NCBI GenBank assembly: GCA_023374045.1
Contig: CM041777.1
Location: 480,353,594 to 480,417,593, forward strand
Reading direction: 5' to 3'
DNA: 64,000 nt
Source of the DNA: Limonium bicolor
Lineage: Eukaryota; Streptophyta; Magnoliopsida; Caryophyllales; Plumbaginaceae
Below are positions 1 through 11,016 of the stretch, piece after piece. The translations under genes and the position numbers were made by a program. The first letter of the stretch is position 1. Every line of letters starts with the position of its first letter. The notes beneath the pieces are model-generated. The model was not told the DNA's origin. It ran no database searches and saw only the letters and a program-made list of their open reading frames with translations.

Positions 1-1160
1 TCGGGTGTCACCGGCCATTACTCGCCCATGCAAGTAACGAAGCCAAACTACATCCAACTTCCAACATAACAAATTGCTAACCGCCGTGATAACGAGAAAA
101 CTCTTATACATCATACTAAGTCCATAAACCATAAACATCGACAAGTGAGCGTCTACCCAAACCTGAAAATACATAACCTTACCATAATACAATTCACCAT
201 CTTCATTGCTATACCAAACAAACTCCATGTGCGGTAATTAAAGTAAACTCCAATTACCCTGTTCCCGCTCTTCGGCTTCGACAATAATCCACAACCTGTA
301 ATGGTGTAGTATCAGCGATAGACGCTGAGTATGACGGGCCTGGACCCTATTGGTCACTTAGTCATTTTAGCCATCTTATTATTAGATTGCTTTCATGCTT
401 TACCATTTTACAGTTATAATCAATACTGCAATATAAATGTATAATATACATAATCATCCATCCAAATATTCACAAACATTTAACCATCCATCCAATCCAA
501 ACATTAATTTAATATCTCAAACAACATTTATATATCGAACGTATCGAGTAACAACAATATAATGTACAATGTACAATCGTCGTAGCGTATACCATCCTTT
601 ATTAATTTAATTTAATTTGGCCTTCAAGGCCCCATCCATATGTACAATGTACATTCGCCGTAGCGTACAGTTTCCATAGTTAATTTAATTTGGCCTTTAA
701 GGCCCCATCCATCCAAACCATGTTTAATTATTAATATCAGTTGGGCGTCATGTTAGGACAACCCGATAACCTCACCATGGACAGTAGTCCTCCCGTACAC
801 ACAAAGGTGCTCATTTCGCCAGAGGTCCGGAGGCCCCTGACTCTCTTATGTCTCGTAAGACGTCCATATAAAAGGCCGTAGCCACCTGACCCACGATCCA
901 GTTTGGGCTCGTTGGGTATAACCTGGAGCGGAATCCAATTAGGAAACCCCTCAGTGATCACAAATGCGCAACCAAGTAGTTCGTAAACTACCGGGATTCC
1001 TCACCTCAACTCATACCATCTCTCTCTCATAATGTTTAAGATCTGCTCTTAGTCTTATGGAGAATAATTATTAATTAGCTGCCCAATGGGTCTCACGTAT
1101 ACCTAGAAGTAATCTAGGTTATATTCATGTTCGAGATCCATGCTCTAAGACCGACAATGT
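1..1160 (-). repeat. Diverged LTR fragment of a chromovirus-like element
   Basis: No coding sequence. Read on the + strand, the order of short motifs follows the E4 LTR at 17780-18240: 'ggtgtcac', 'actcgcccat', 'gtgagcgtctaccc' (E4 'gtgagcatctaacc') and 'gctgagtatg'. I infer a relative of that minus-strand LTR, cut on its right by the Ogre/Tat-like element near 1160-1181 and continuing off the window on the left. The similarity is patchy and judged by eye, so the family assignment is tentative. Confidence 0.45.
562..716. repeat. Two-unit tandem duplication of about 78 bp
   Basis: Two adjacent units begin with the near-palindrome ATGTACAATGTACA (at 562 and 640). Both continue through 'cgtagcgta' and 'ttaatttggcct', and end in 'aaggccccatccat'. 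They lie inside the LTR fragment. No function is apparent. Confidence 0.7.
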
Positions 1161-1930
1161 CGAAATTCCCAACCCCCCTCCCAAATTCCAACCCCCTCGG
1201 AGTAGTCTCTAAGGCATACGTGTTACGAAGGGCAAAATGGTCAAAATGCACCGATGCAGGATTTTCCAAGGACATTCTCGGGATTTTCTATTTTCATATG
1301 ACTTGTTCATTATCTCCAAACACTTCCAAATATCATAGTCATTATGAAAGGTATTTCATGATTTTCTGATAATATTTATTCTGGAAATTAAGCTTTTAAT
1401 AAGCTAGTTTCTTTAATAATTAACACATGAAATAACCTCAAAATAGAAATAAAAGGGTTTTCAAAATTAAAATAAAATTGTCACATGGTTAGCATGACTA
1501 CACACAGTCATAAACCTGAATTTATTTTATTTGGAACCTTATCCCAAAATTTAAAAGAGAAATTCAATCATTTTTGCAATTTTCTCTCTCCTCTGGAAAA
1601 TACCGAAATCAAAACAAAATGTCATGAAACTTTAACAGGGTAGAGGATGATTATTAGAGACTAATGCCGTTGGAATTTCGTAATTTCGACTTTCTAATAA
1701 TAAGTTATGAATTTTGGGAGATTCCAGATTGTGAGATTTTTATAATCGGTTATTTATCAAAATAACCCGATTCCAACTCTCAAAATTCCTAAAAATCATT
1801 CTTTACCTTCAGTTAAATTTTCATAATTTTTATCGGCTTGCAACATATTTTAAAAAATCAGATTCTCTTAGAGCACAAAATCAAGGTTTTAGATAAAAAT
1901 TCTGTTCTATCAACTTGGCCATGCTCTTTC

Positions 1931-1938
1931 TATAAAAG
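1931..1938 (+). promoter_or_regulatory. Probable LTR TATA box (TATAAAAG)
   Basis: TATAAAAG follows 'gctctttc' and occurs at the same place in the 3' LTR (8656-8663) and in the minus-strand copy (57074-57081). Conservation of a perfect TATA box at one LTR position in three copies makes it the likely U3 promoter. Transcription would then start near 1965. Confidence 0.6.
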
Positions 1939-2514
1939 GCCTTCCAAAAAACGACCTAGGGCAGAGGAGATGATCCCCATAGTCAGAAGACACAGCCGTC
2001 TACTTGCCTCCCACGTTTTCAACACTCCCAATACCGAAACACTGCAGAAATCACTCCGAAATCACCAAAAACTCATCCTTCCTTCTCCTATTGAACTTCC
2101 AAGCACCAAAAACACACAAAACCACCACAAAAACAGAAGAGAAACGTCCTTAACAGCATAAAGGAGGAGGAGTCAGAAGCACAATTCGAAGTCAATCCAA
2201 AACCGGCATCAACGAAGCATCAAAAGATCCCCGTTGTGAAGAGTCTCATTAGATCCGAAGGTAAAACAGGTTGAAGCCTTGTTTTTCTGACTTTGTTCAA
2301 CTTTAACTACTCTGTGTTAAAATCTGGAGTCGAATTGACTTTTTATCGCTTCTGAATTAGCGTTTGTTTTCGCTTCTGCCCAATAACTTGTTTGCTAAGT
2401 TTCGTGTTTAATTCGAATTCAAATTGTAAACTTTCAATCACTAACGTGTTTAGAATCTTTCAGGCTACGCACCCATAAAATTTGAGCCAAAAACACCTTC
2501 GGGAACAGCCTCAA

Positions 2515-2790
2515 CGCCGCCGTCCGAGGGTGGTCCGCACCCACGGACGCTATGTCCGGGGTCCCGGACGCCCTGTCCGAAAGCCGGACGCCCACGGACG
2601 CGGCAGGATTTAAAAAATTCAAAATTTAGGTTTTTTCTGATAATGTCCGGGCCCTCGGACAGCCTGTCCGAGGCCCCGGACCCTGCAAATTTTTGTTTTT
2701 CTTTATTTTCGACTCTTCTGTATAGTTTAGGTTAACTGGGGTCCGTGGTCTCGGACATGGGGTCCGTGGCTACGGACGTAAGCAAAATTT
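2515..2790. repeat. GTCCG/CGGAC inverted-repeat island in the E1 5' LTR
   Basis: About 275 bp packed with GTCCG and its complement CGGAC, often as facing pairs such as TGTCCGAGG facing a CGGAC a few bases on. It is GC-rich within an AT-rich LTR and lies about 580 bp downstream of the TATA box, in the presumed R/U5 leader. The same island is at 9244-9510 and, inverted, at 56230-56480. Confidence 0.75.
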
Positions 2791-3210
2791 GACCTAATTC
2801 TGCCTCCGAAACCCTAGTTTAGGTAGCTTTCAATTTCACTTTATTTTTCTGTCAAAAAATGCTAAAAAACACAAAAAAACAGAAGCTTGCGCACTTAGGT
2901 TAAAACGACTCGTAATAAGCCGTAATTAAACTAAGTAGAGGAAAAACGACTTCTAGGGGTAATGAAAGTAATTGAACCCTAAATAAGTCGAATACCAAGC
3001 CCCCGAACCCGAACTCTCCTTTCCTAATTTGATCTAGGTTAAAATTAGGTGGCGACTCATAATAGGTTCCAGTGAGCTAGCTTAGGTTTTAATAATTATT
3101 GTTATATGACATAGTTATTAATCTTAGGTTATAAGTGGACCTAAAACCCGTTTAGATCCTAATCAGCTTTAATCAACATAGGATAGGGTTTAAAATCGAG
3201 GCTCACAGAC

Positions 3211-3228
3211 TGGCGACTCTGCTGGGGA
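3211..3228 (+). other. Primer-binding site of E1 (Tat/Ogre type)
   Basis: TGGCGACTCTGCTGGGGA begins 3 bp after the LTR end. From memory this type of site, characteristic of Tat/Ogre elements, pairs with the 3' end of a tRNA-Arg. The exact tRNA should be checked against a tRNA set. Confidence 0.75.
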
Positions 3229-6200
3229 CAAACTCTTAATATTAACTTGATTAATTTTAAGAAAGAGGGCTTAACTCGAAAAATGTTTATTTATGGCTTT
3301 ATTACTTTGTTTGTTTACTTTGGTGCGCACTTTAATTTTCTGCACCTTTGCATCATATGAGAGCGAGGGTCCACCTAAACCGATTTCACCCCGGGACCCG
3401 TTTGAGGGTCCCCTGTCAGGGACTCACACCTTTTAGGTGATGTGAATAAGCGGGGGAAAAGAGGAGGATGTCGTCTAACCACATCCCCTTAATACCTGGG
3501 CCTTAGCCCCAAGCGTTTTCCTGGCAGTGTCCTTACCTAGCCCATTGTTTGGTCAGTCAAAGACCCGGCCGCAGACGCACACCTTCAGGTGATGTGAAAA
3601 AAGTGGGGAAGCCCAAAGAGAATAGCGTGCAAGCCCTATTCCTTTGTGGCGACCTGGGCCCGAGCCCCAAGCACCTCTCCGGATCGATCCATACCCAAAT
3701 TGATTTAACCGTCAAGTGAGGACATGTTGAATTTGTGTGGGCCTTGTTTGCTTGTATGATCGGCCCACTACGCAGCCTAGAAATTGATAGGAACCTCTCC
3801 TACCTCAACTCAGCCCAACCCGAATTGGCAGCTTTATCGTTTACAGCCCAGAGGCCCTGTTTGGTTTGATTTGTGTGTCATTTGGGCTTCGGCCCAAAAG
3901 TTTAGACTTTGGTGATTTCTCTTTCAGCCTAATTTGAATTATCAATTTAGTTCTAGGCCCATGAAAAACAAATCTACCTAAAGCAGTCCATAAGACATGA
4001 AAATCAATCAGGCTTTTCCACTTCGGCCCAAGGCCCATTCTAGTCTAGGTGAACCTTTTGTTCGGGCCCTGGCCCAAAGTCCTAGATCTAGGTGTCATAC
4101 CTTTTAGGCCCACTCAAAACTATTTGTTTAGGTTTCAACTCATTCAAATTCAAGATAATTTTTCATTCATTGTAGTTTCTGGCCTCAAGGCCCAACAGGA
4201 ACATCAAACAAATCTTAGACTTCAAAGTTTCTCTCTCGGCCCAGTGGCCCATTCATAGTTCATATGGCTTCCTTCAGCCTGTACATATCACCTCCAGATT
4301 AAGGGCCTTCAGGCCCACACAGAGTCCAAGAAGAAGACGGTCACGGTCATCTTAACGACATCCTAGCAGTCAAGAGCTCGAGTCTTCAGCATGCCGACAT
4401 CAGACGGTTCAGCAGAGTTCAAATTCAAGGGAAAGTTTAGGGATCCCATGCATTCTACTGCATAACTTGCTAAAACATTCATCTTTCAAATGCATCGCTC
4501 AAAGTTTTCAAAGAATGATCGTTTTCAAACCACCGATAAGAGCATCGATTTTTTCATTTTCTTCTTCCTCTGTTCACAAATGGATGACATTTTCGAGTCT
4601 AAGGGTACACAAAAAGATTTTATTTCACACAAGTTTCTTTTGAGAAAATGGTTCATGAAATAATTATTTCCCGACAATGGCATGCAAAGACTTGTATTTT
4701 GTTTCCGAAATTTTGAACATGCCTTACCAAACCCCACAGCTCATCCCAACATCCAATAACCCCAAAGCGGTTCCAAATCCTATCTTTTAAATTGTTGTCA
4801 TTACCCCAAAATCAATACTGGGGCAATCTGAGTTTAGTACGTCATCTTTCATCTTTCGTTTAAGCGTGTGAACTAGTCTCTAAGTGAAATTCACGAGAGT
4901 GTCGAGCGGAAAAACCATGAGTGAATGAGCGTGTCACTTTTACACGACTCCGGTGACCACATTCAAAGGTGAGGTAACGGCATAACTCCGACCGAAGGAG
5001 ATAATTTGTCATTTACTCTTATCTGCGAAAGTACAGAGAATGGATACACAACTATCAGGAATGACGAAGCACCTAGGTACAGCACCACACATCCAAAAGC
5101 TTGTGAACCCTGACATTACACCCTAGGCACCCCCACTGAGCTTCTCATGTATGACCTCTTTTACAACACTACAAGCTCCACAAACAAGCCAACCAATGAT
5201 GAATAACCGACCCGGTGACCAAAGGAAGCAAGGAGCCCGACTCCCGAACTGCAACCTCACAAAGAAGCAAAACCGCTACCAGCATGACGAAACGATCCGC
5301 AAATGGTCCCAATGACACAGGATCCAAATGAGCTAACATTAAAACAGCTCTCGAAGTTCAAAACCGGGAAACACAAGACCCCGAAGGAAAGGAAATTCAA
5401 AGAAAGGCGAACCTGAAAAGCCTCGAAGAAATCCAAAATCGGAAAAAGAAGAAGATGCAAGGAACAACCCAAAAGTTCTAAGTTCCAAGCTCATAAGCGA
5501 AGTCGTCGCGAAGTAGCCAAATTACTTCAAAGACAAGGAAGATAATTCCGGGAGAAAATGCAAGTTGCAGCTTTGGTCACCCATTTAAGCTCCACATACC
5601 TCAAATATCCCTCCATGATCCTGTTGTCATTCATCACACCCTATGGCCACGTTATAAGCTTTAAAGACTTCCGACTCGATAGTTGTGTATCTAATCACGT
5701 GAAAGTAACAGATCAAATGCGTAAATCCATCAAATATCGAATTCAATGGTTTAGAAGTTAGGACCATGAGCGAGAAATGAGTGCAAACACCGACCACATC
5801 GAGTGTAGGTTAGGAAGCACCACGTCAAAGAATAAGCCTGAACCCTGTGAGGATGAGACTTGTTCGCACGTTTAATCAAAGAAAATACTGGGGGCAATTG
5901 ATCGGAACGATCGATTGCCATGAACTCTAGCTCGGATTGTCCTAGGGAAAAATACTGGGGGCAATTGTTGGTTCCAACAATTGCCATGTCAACCCAATTA
6001 AAACCCAAAGCTCGAGCACCACCATCCCACCACAGGCACACATAAGTCCTTACCACCACACACACACTCTCAAGCCCGTCATTGGCCTTGACCTCCATCC
6101 AAAATCACAACCCAATCCCAGGTCTGTCACAAATCCTGAACACCGGCGAAAGCCTTCAGCACCACAACAAACACCACACACTTCCACCAATGACATGTTC

Positions 6201-6520
6201 ATTTTTCAAGAAACAAATTGCGGATATAAAATTTTTAGTCAGCAAAAGATCATTTCACTTTCCTTTTTCAGCAGAGTCTTTCTCAAGCATTGCCATGTTT
6301 GACATATTTTTCAACAGTTTCTTGTTTTGGCAAGCTTCCAACAAACACTTTAGTTGCATTTTACAACTTTTGCATAACACCTCAACAATGCCAAGTTTGG
6401 CACCTTTTCCAACAGTTTCCTGTTTTGAACGAGTATCTTTCATATATTTTGATTGCATACATTGCCATGATTGGCACTCCGGTAATCATTTTCATCATTT
6501 GCACGAGACCATTATCTTCC
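3229..6520 (+). other. E1 interior, leader and unassigned noncoding region
   Basis: Only short unrelated ORFs are present and no retroelement protein motif was found in any frame. From 3360 to 3720 there are near-repeats around 'acaccttttaggtgatgtga' and 'cctgggcc...agccccaagc', and 3740-4330 is rich in GGCCCA. From 4440 to 6520 I see nothing beyond unremarkable sequence with several 'ctgggggcaat' echoes of the PPT region (near 4820, 5888 and 5954). These echoes may be relics of internal rearrangement. Confidence 0.5.
3740..4330. promoter_or_regulatory. Dense GGCCCA/TGGGCC motif cluster in the E1 leader
   Basis: GGCCCA or its complement occurs roughly every 40-60 bases (for example near 3893, 3955, 4024, 4031, 4070, 4107, 4189, 4237, 4246 and 4312). 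TGGGCC/T is the 'site II' element bound by plant TCP transcription factors. The second Ogre/Tat copy has the same cluster in inverse orientation at 54540-55270. A promoter or enhancer role is inference; only the motif density is directly seen. Confidence 0.45.
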
Positions 6521-6529
6521 TAACTCATT

Positions 6530-7030
6530 TTTAGTTCGAGACCCAAAACGGTGCGAGGCCCTGCAGTTTCCTCATTCAGTACGAGACCTACCATCTTCAT
6601 CAGTGCGAGACCCATCATTTTCAAGACTTTAGTACAAGACATCTTCATTCAGTGCGCGACCCAGAATCAGTGCGGAATCCAGCTTTTTCTTCATCCATTT
6701 AGTACGAGACTTCAGTGCGAGACCAAGCATCTTCATCAGTGCGAGCCCATCAATTTCTTCCGTGCGAGACCCATCATCTTCTTCAGTGCGAGACCGAGCG
6801 TCATCATCCAGTGCGAGACCAGTACGAGACCTAGTATCATCTTCCGTGCGAGACCCATCATCTTCTTCAGTGCGAGACCAAGCATCTTCATCCAGTGCGA
6901 GACCAGTACGAGACCTAGTATCATCTTCCGTGCGAGACCCATCATTTTCTTCAGTGCGAGATCGAGCGTCATCATCCAGTGCGAGACCAGTACGAGACCT
7001 AGTATCATCTTCAGTGCGAGGTAGAGCGTG
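6530..7030 (+). repeat. Tandem array, 84-bp period, built on GTGCGAGACC
   Basis: Shorter subunits containing AGTGCGAGACC or AGTACGAGACC are organised into an 84-bp higher-order unit repeated about three times from 6772, with looser copies to the left. Because 84 is a multiple of 3, several frames on both strands stay open, giving arginine/serine-rich or leucine-rich ORFs of 90-160 codons. These look like by-products of the repeat, not proteins. Confidence 0.8.
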
Positions 7031-7309
7031 ATCTAAGTTGGCGGGGCAGAGGCAATAAGTCCCCATCTTCATGTCAACATCTTGGGAGAAACAACTAGTG
7101 GGCAGTGGCAATAAGTCCCCTTGGTAATCTAGAAGTTATCCCAGCACCCCAGTTGGTGGGCAGAGGCAATAAGTCCCCATAGTATACCAACCAGGAGCAT
7201 TGGAACGGGTTTCGGTCCCAGAAGCATCCGAGCATCATCATCATATCATATCATCTTCTTCCGCATGACATCTACATTTGCATTACAGGTTCCCGACACC
7301 TTAGAATGT

Positions 7310-7785
7310 TCGGCATACTTCATTTCATTTTAGGTGGTCAACGCCTTAGAATAGCTTGACATCATCTCATTCATTTTAGGTGGTCAACGCCTTAGAATAG
7401 CTTGACATCATCTCATTCGTTATAGGTAGTCAACGCCTTAGAATAGCTTGACATCATCTCATTCGTTATAGGTAGTCAACGCCTTAGAATAGCTTGACAT
7501 CATCTCATTCGTTATAGGTAGTCAACGCCTTAGAATAGCTTGACATCATCTCATTCGTTATAGGTAGTCAACGCCTTAGAATAGCTTGGCATCATCTCAT
7601 TCGTTATAGGTAGTCAACGCCTTAGAATAGCTTGACATCATATCATCCTTATAGGTAGTCGGCGCCTTAGAATAGTCTGACGTTACTTCATTTTTACCTT
7701 TAGGTGTCCGACGCCTTAGAATCGCTCGACATCCTTCCACTTTACTCATAGGTAGTCAGCGCCTTAGAACAGCTCGACACAACTT
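7310..7785 (+). repeat. Tandem array, 46-bp period (AACGCCTTAGAATAGCTTGA)
   Basis: About ten head-to-tail units share the core AACGCCTTAGAATAGCTTGA followed by 'catcatctcattc'. The central six or so units are nearly identical and the edge units are degenerate. There are no spacers between units, so this is not a CRISPR array. It lies just upstream of the PPT, a common place for arrays in Ogre/Tat elements. Confidence 0.85.
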
Positions 7786-7885
7786 GTTGGATTTCAATTG
7801 CACGAGGGGTCTTTTAAGATCCAAAATTTTGGGGTATCACTCAAGCATCAACTAGCCTTTTCATTTCCATTACAAAGTCTAGTTG

Positions 7886-7898
7886 ACGGGGGGCAATC
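7886..7898 (+). other. Polypurine tract of E1
   Basis: ACGGGGGGCAATC lies directly before the TG of the 3' LTR at 7899. A 'gggggcaat' echo occurs three times upstream in the interior. Confidence 0.7.
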
Positions 7899-9929
7899 TG
7901 TTATACCCAAAATTCCAACCCCCTCGGAGTAGTCTCTAAGGCATACGTGTTACGAAGGGCAAAATGGTCAAAATGCACCGATGCAGGATTTTCCAAGGAC
8001 ATTCTCGGGATTTTCTATTTTCATATGACTTGTTCATTATCTCCAAACACTTCCAAATATCATAGTCATTATGAAAGGTATTTCATGATTTTCTGATAAT
8101 ATTTATTCTGGAAATTAAGCTTTTAATAAGCTAGTTTCTTTAATAATTAACACATGAAATAACCTCAAAATAGAAATAAAAGGGTTTTCAAAATAAAATA
8201 AAATTGTCACATGGTTAGCATGACTACACACAGTCATAAACCTGAATTTATTTTATTTGGAACCTTATCCCAAAATTTAAAAGAGAAATTCAATCATTTT
8301 TGCAATTTTCTCTCTCCTCTAGAAAATACCGAAATCAAAACAAAATGTCATGAAACTTTAACACAGGGTAGAGGATGATTAGAGACTAATGCCGTTGGAA
8401 TTTCGTAATTTCGACTTTCTAATAATAATTATGAATTTTGGGAGATTCCAGATTGTGAGATTTTTATATAATCGGTTATTTATCAAAATAACCCGATTCC
8501 AACTCTCAAAATTCCTAAAAATCATTCTTTACCTTCAGTTAAATTTTCATAATTTTTATCGGCTTGCAACATATTTTAAAAAATCAGATTCTCTTAGAGC
8601 ACAAATCAAGGTTTTAGATAAAAATTCTGTTCTATCAACTTGGCCATGCTCTTTCTATAAAAGGCCTTCCAAAAACGACCTAGGGCAGAGGAGATGATCC
8701 CCATAGTCAGAAGACACAGCCGTCTACTTGCCTCCCACGTTTTCAACACTCCCAATACCGAAACACTGCAGAAATCACTCCGAAATCACCAAAAACTCAT
8801 CCTTCCTTCTCCTATTGAACTTCCAAGCACCAAAAACACAAAAACCACCACAAAAACAGAAGAGAAATGTCCTTAACAGCATAAAGGAGGAGGAGTCAGA
8901 AGCACAATTCGAAGTCAATCCAAAACCTCAACCGGCATCAGCATCAAAAGATCCCCGTTGTGAAGAGTCTCATTAGATCCAAAGGTAAAACAGGTTGAAG
9001 CCTTGTTTTTCTGACTTTGTTCAACTTTAACTACTCTGTGTTAAAATCTGGAGTCGAATTGACTTTTTATCGCTTCTGAATTAGCGTTTGTTTTCGCTTC
9101 TGCCCAATAACTTGTTTGCTAAGTTTCGTGTTTAATTCGAATTCAAATTGTAAACTTTCAATCACTAACGTGTTTAGAATCTTTCAGGCTACGCACCCAT
9201 AAAATTTGAGCCAAAAACACCTTCGGGAACAGCCTCAACGCCGCCGTCCGAGGGTGGTCCGCACCCACGGACGCTATGTCCGGGGTCCCGGACGCCCTGT
9301 CCGAAAGCCGGACGCCCACGGACGGCGGCAGGATTTAAAAAATTCAAAATTTAGGTTTTTTCTGATAATGTCCGGGCCCTCGGACAGCCTGTCCGAGGCC
9401 CGGACCCTGCAAATTTTTGTTTTTCTTTATTTTCGACTCTTCTGTATAGTTTAGGTTAACTGGGGTCCGTGGTCTCGGACATGGGGTCCGTGGCTACGGA
9501 CGTAAGCAAAATTTGACCTAATTCTGCCTCCGAAACCCTAGTTTAGGTAGCTTTCAATTTCACTTTATTTTTCTGTCAAAAAATGCTAAAAAACACAAAA
9601 AAACAGAAGCTTGCGCACTTAGGTTAAAACGACTCGTAATAAGCCGTAATTAAACTAAGTAGAGGAAAAACGACTTCTAGGGGTAATGAAAGTAATTGAA
9701 CCCTAAATAAGTCGAATACCAAGCCCCAACCCGAACTCTCCTTTCCTAATTTGATCTAGGTTAAAATTAGGTGGCGACTCATAATAGGTTCCAGTGAGCT
9801 AGCTTAGGTTTTAATAATTATTGTTATATGACATAGTTATTAATCTTAGGTTATAAGTGGACCTAAAACCCGTTTAGATCCTAATCAGCTTTAATCAACA
9901 TAGGATAGGGTTTAAAATCGAGGCTCACA
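7899..9929 (+). repeat. 3' LTR of E1 (2031 bp)
   Basis: Runs from TGTTATACCC to GAGGCTCACA with the terminal TG...CA intact. It matches the 5' LTR closely, with scattered 1-10-bp indels, so the insertion is fairly recent. TATAAAAG is at 8656-8663 and the GTCCG/CGGAC island at 9244-9510. The right flank begins 'taatg', the expected TSD, which cannot be matched on the left because that end is damaged. Confidence 0.9.
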
Positions 9930-11016
9930 TAATGATTACCACTAGATGGATTAAAAGATAGAAAATGGTACATGCTTGAATTAGTTGTGGTTTGAAATTG
10001 AAGTGGGAGGTGAAACTTGGTTATCATGAGATCAAGGGAAGCCAAACACAAATTGGGGTGGAAAGATAGTTCAACTCTGATGCTGATCACATTAGGGTTG
10101 GATGATTCTTGAAACTCCCTATAAGTGGTCACAAATAATCACATCAAGAATAAAATGCAGTTAACAAAAATTGGACTTGGAGTTGTATTGAATTTTCAAA
10201 AGAATTTTAAAATTGGGTTTCAAATTCTCAATTGGTATTTTCAAGACACCAATTAATATTTTTAAGATTCTTAAACAGTATTTTCAAAGGAAGGACTACT
10301 TTTATGTGACCTTGTAAAGGATTTTCGATTAAGATCCTTCCAATAAAGGATTTCGTTATACTTAACCTCGTAGAGGGTATTTTCCTACTACTTGCTCACG
10401 AGCTGAGGACGTATGAGCCTTTGTCTTAGGACCGGTGACATGAGAAGTATATTTTAAAGATGTATGCAAGTTTTTGATCTCCCAAAGGAACGGGGACCAG
10501 AGTGTCCATCGCGACCGGTTCTGCGGGATCACAGTGTATATGTACTCTACATGGGTCTTGAACTCATGAAGAGATGGAAAAGGAATTTCTGGTTGATATA
10601 CATGCTAAGACATGTTGTGTGGTATGTGTAATAATTATTATTTTTGACCTTGAGTCCTAATGTGGTTAAGTTCAGAAGTGTTATGTTACCCAGACCTATG
10701 TGTCTGAAGGTTGTTATGTTATCAAGACCTACGAGTCTAAATGTTGTTATGTTACCCAGACCAAGAGTCTAAGGGTTGTTATGTATGTGCAAATGTTGTT
10801 AAGGTACCCGGACCATTAAGTCCGAGGATACTATGTAAGTATGTTATGTCATGTTATGTATGGATGTGTATGTGTTACCCAGACCGTTAAGTCCGAGGTT
10901 GTGATGTAAGTATGTTTGTTATGGAAGTTTTATGTTACAAGTAATCCCCGCATTCTAACAAATAATGTGTGGGAAGTGTGAACTTCGGGGACGAAGTTCT
11001 TTTAAGGGGGGTAGAT
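9930..11016 (+). mobile_element. E2 interior remnant upstream of its 3' LTR
   Basis: No coding region recognised; an 83-codon minus-strand ORF at 9881-10132 resembles nothing I know. The last 400 bp resemble the post-integrase tail of chromovirus E3 (compare 49380-49621): 'cagacc...gtctgaaggtt', then a dyad around 'ttcggggacgaagttcttttaaggggggtaga'-like sequence ending at the PPT (11001-11016). I therefore read it as the 3' untranslated tail of a chromovirus whose coding part was removed or displaced where E1 sits. Confidence 0.5.
10640..10920 (+). repeat. Degenerate tandem repeats around GTTATGTTACCCAGACC
   Basis: Five or so loose copies of 'gttatgttacccagacc' followed by 'agtctgagg'-like text, spaced 40-70 bp. 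They sit in the 3' tail of E2. Function unknown. Confidence 0.6.

Larger units (their letters stand above)
1181..3207 (+). repeat. 5' LTR of E1
   Basis: Aligns with 7899-9929 apart from small indels and ends in GAGGCTCACA. Its start is damaged: homology begins at 'aaattccaaccccctcgg', immediately after a partial duplicate of the same motif at 1162-1180. A TATA box lies at 1931 and a GTCCG/CGGAC island at 2515-2790. ORFs inside it are chance. Confidence 0.85.
1181..9929 (+). mobile_element. E1: Ogre/Tat-like LTR retrotransposon without recognisable coding
   Basis: The element has two about 2-kb LTRs (1181-3207 and 7899-9929) that align almost base for base, a PBS directly after the first and a PPT directly before the second. 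The PBS (TGGCGACTCTGCTGGGGA) is of the type found in Tat/Ogre elements. The 4.7-kb interior has no gag, protease, RT or integrase ORF that I can recognise, so the copy is non-autonomous or fully decayed. The first about 10 bases of the 5' LTR (TGTTATACCC in the 3' LTR) are missing at 1181, so no TSD can be confirmed; the right flank begins 'taatg'. Interior landmarks are a GGCCCA-rich leader and two tandem arrays. Confidence 0.85.

Noticed and set aside
2434..2622. ORFs across the GTCCG islands (also 9206-9454 and 56338-56592)
   Set aside because: Open because the islands are GC-rich; they differ in frame between copies.
6551..7111. ORFs of 89-160 codons on both strands
   Set aside because: They are translations of the 84-bp tandem array, open only because its period is a multiple of 3.
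7310..7785. Possible CRISPR array
   Set aside because: Units are head-to-tail without spacers and the genome is plant.
9881..10132. 83-codon minus-strand ORF
   Set aside because: Overlaps the end of the E1 LTR, resembles no family I know, and has no supporting context.
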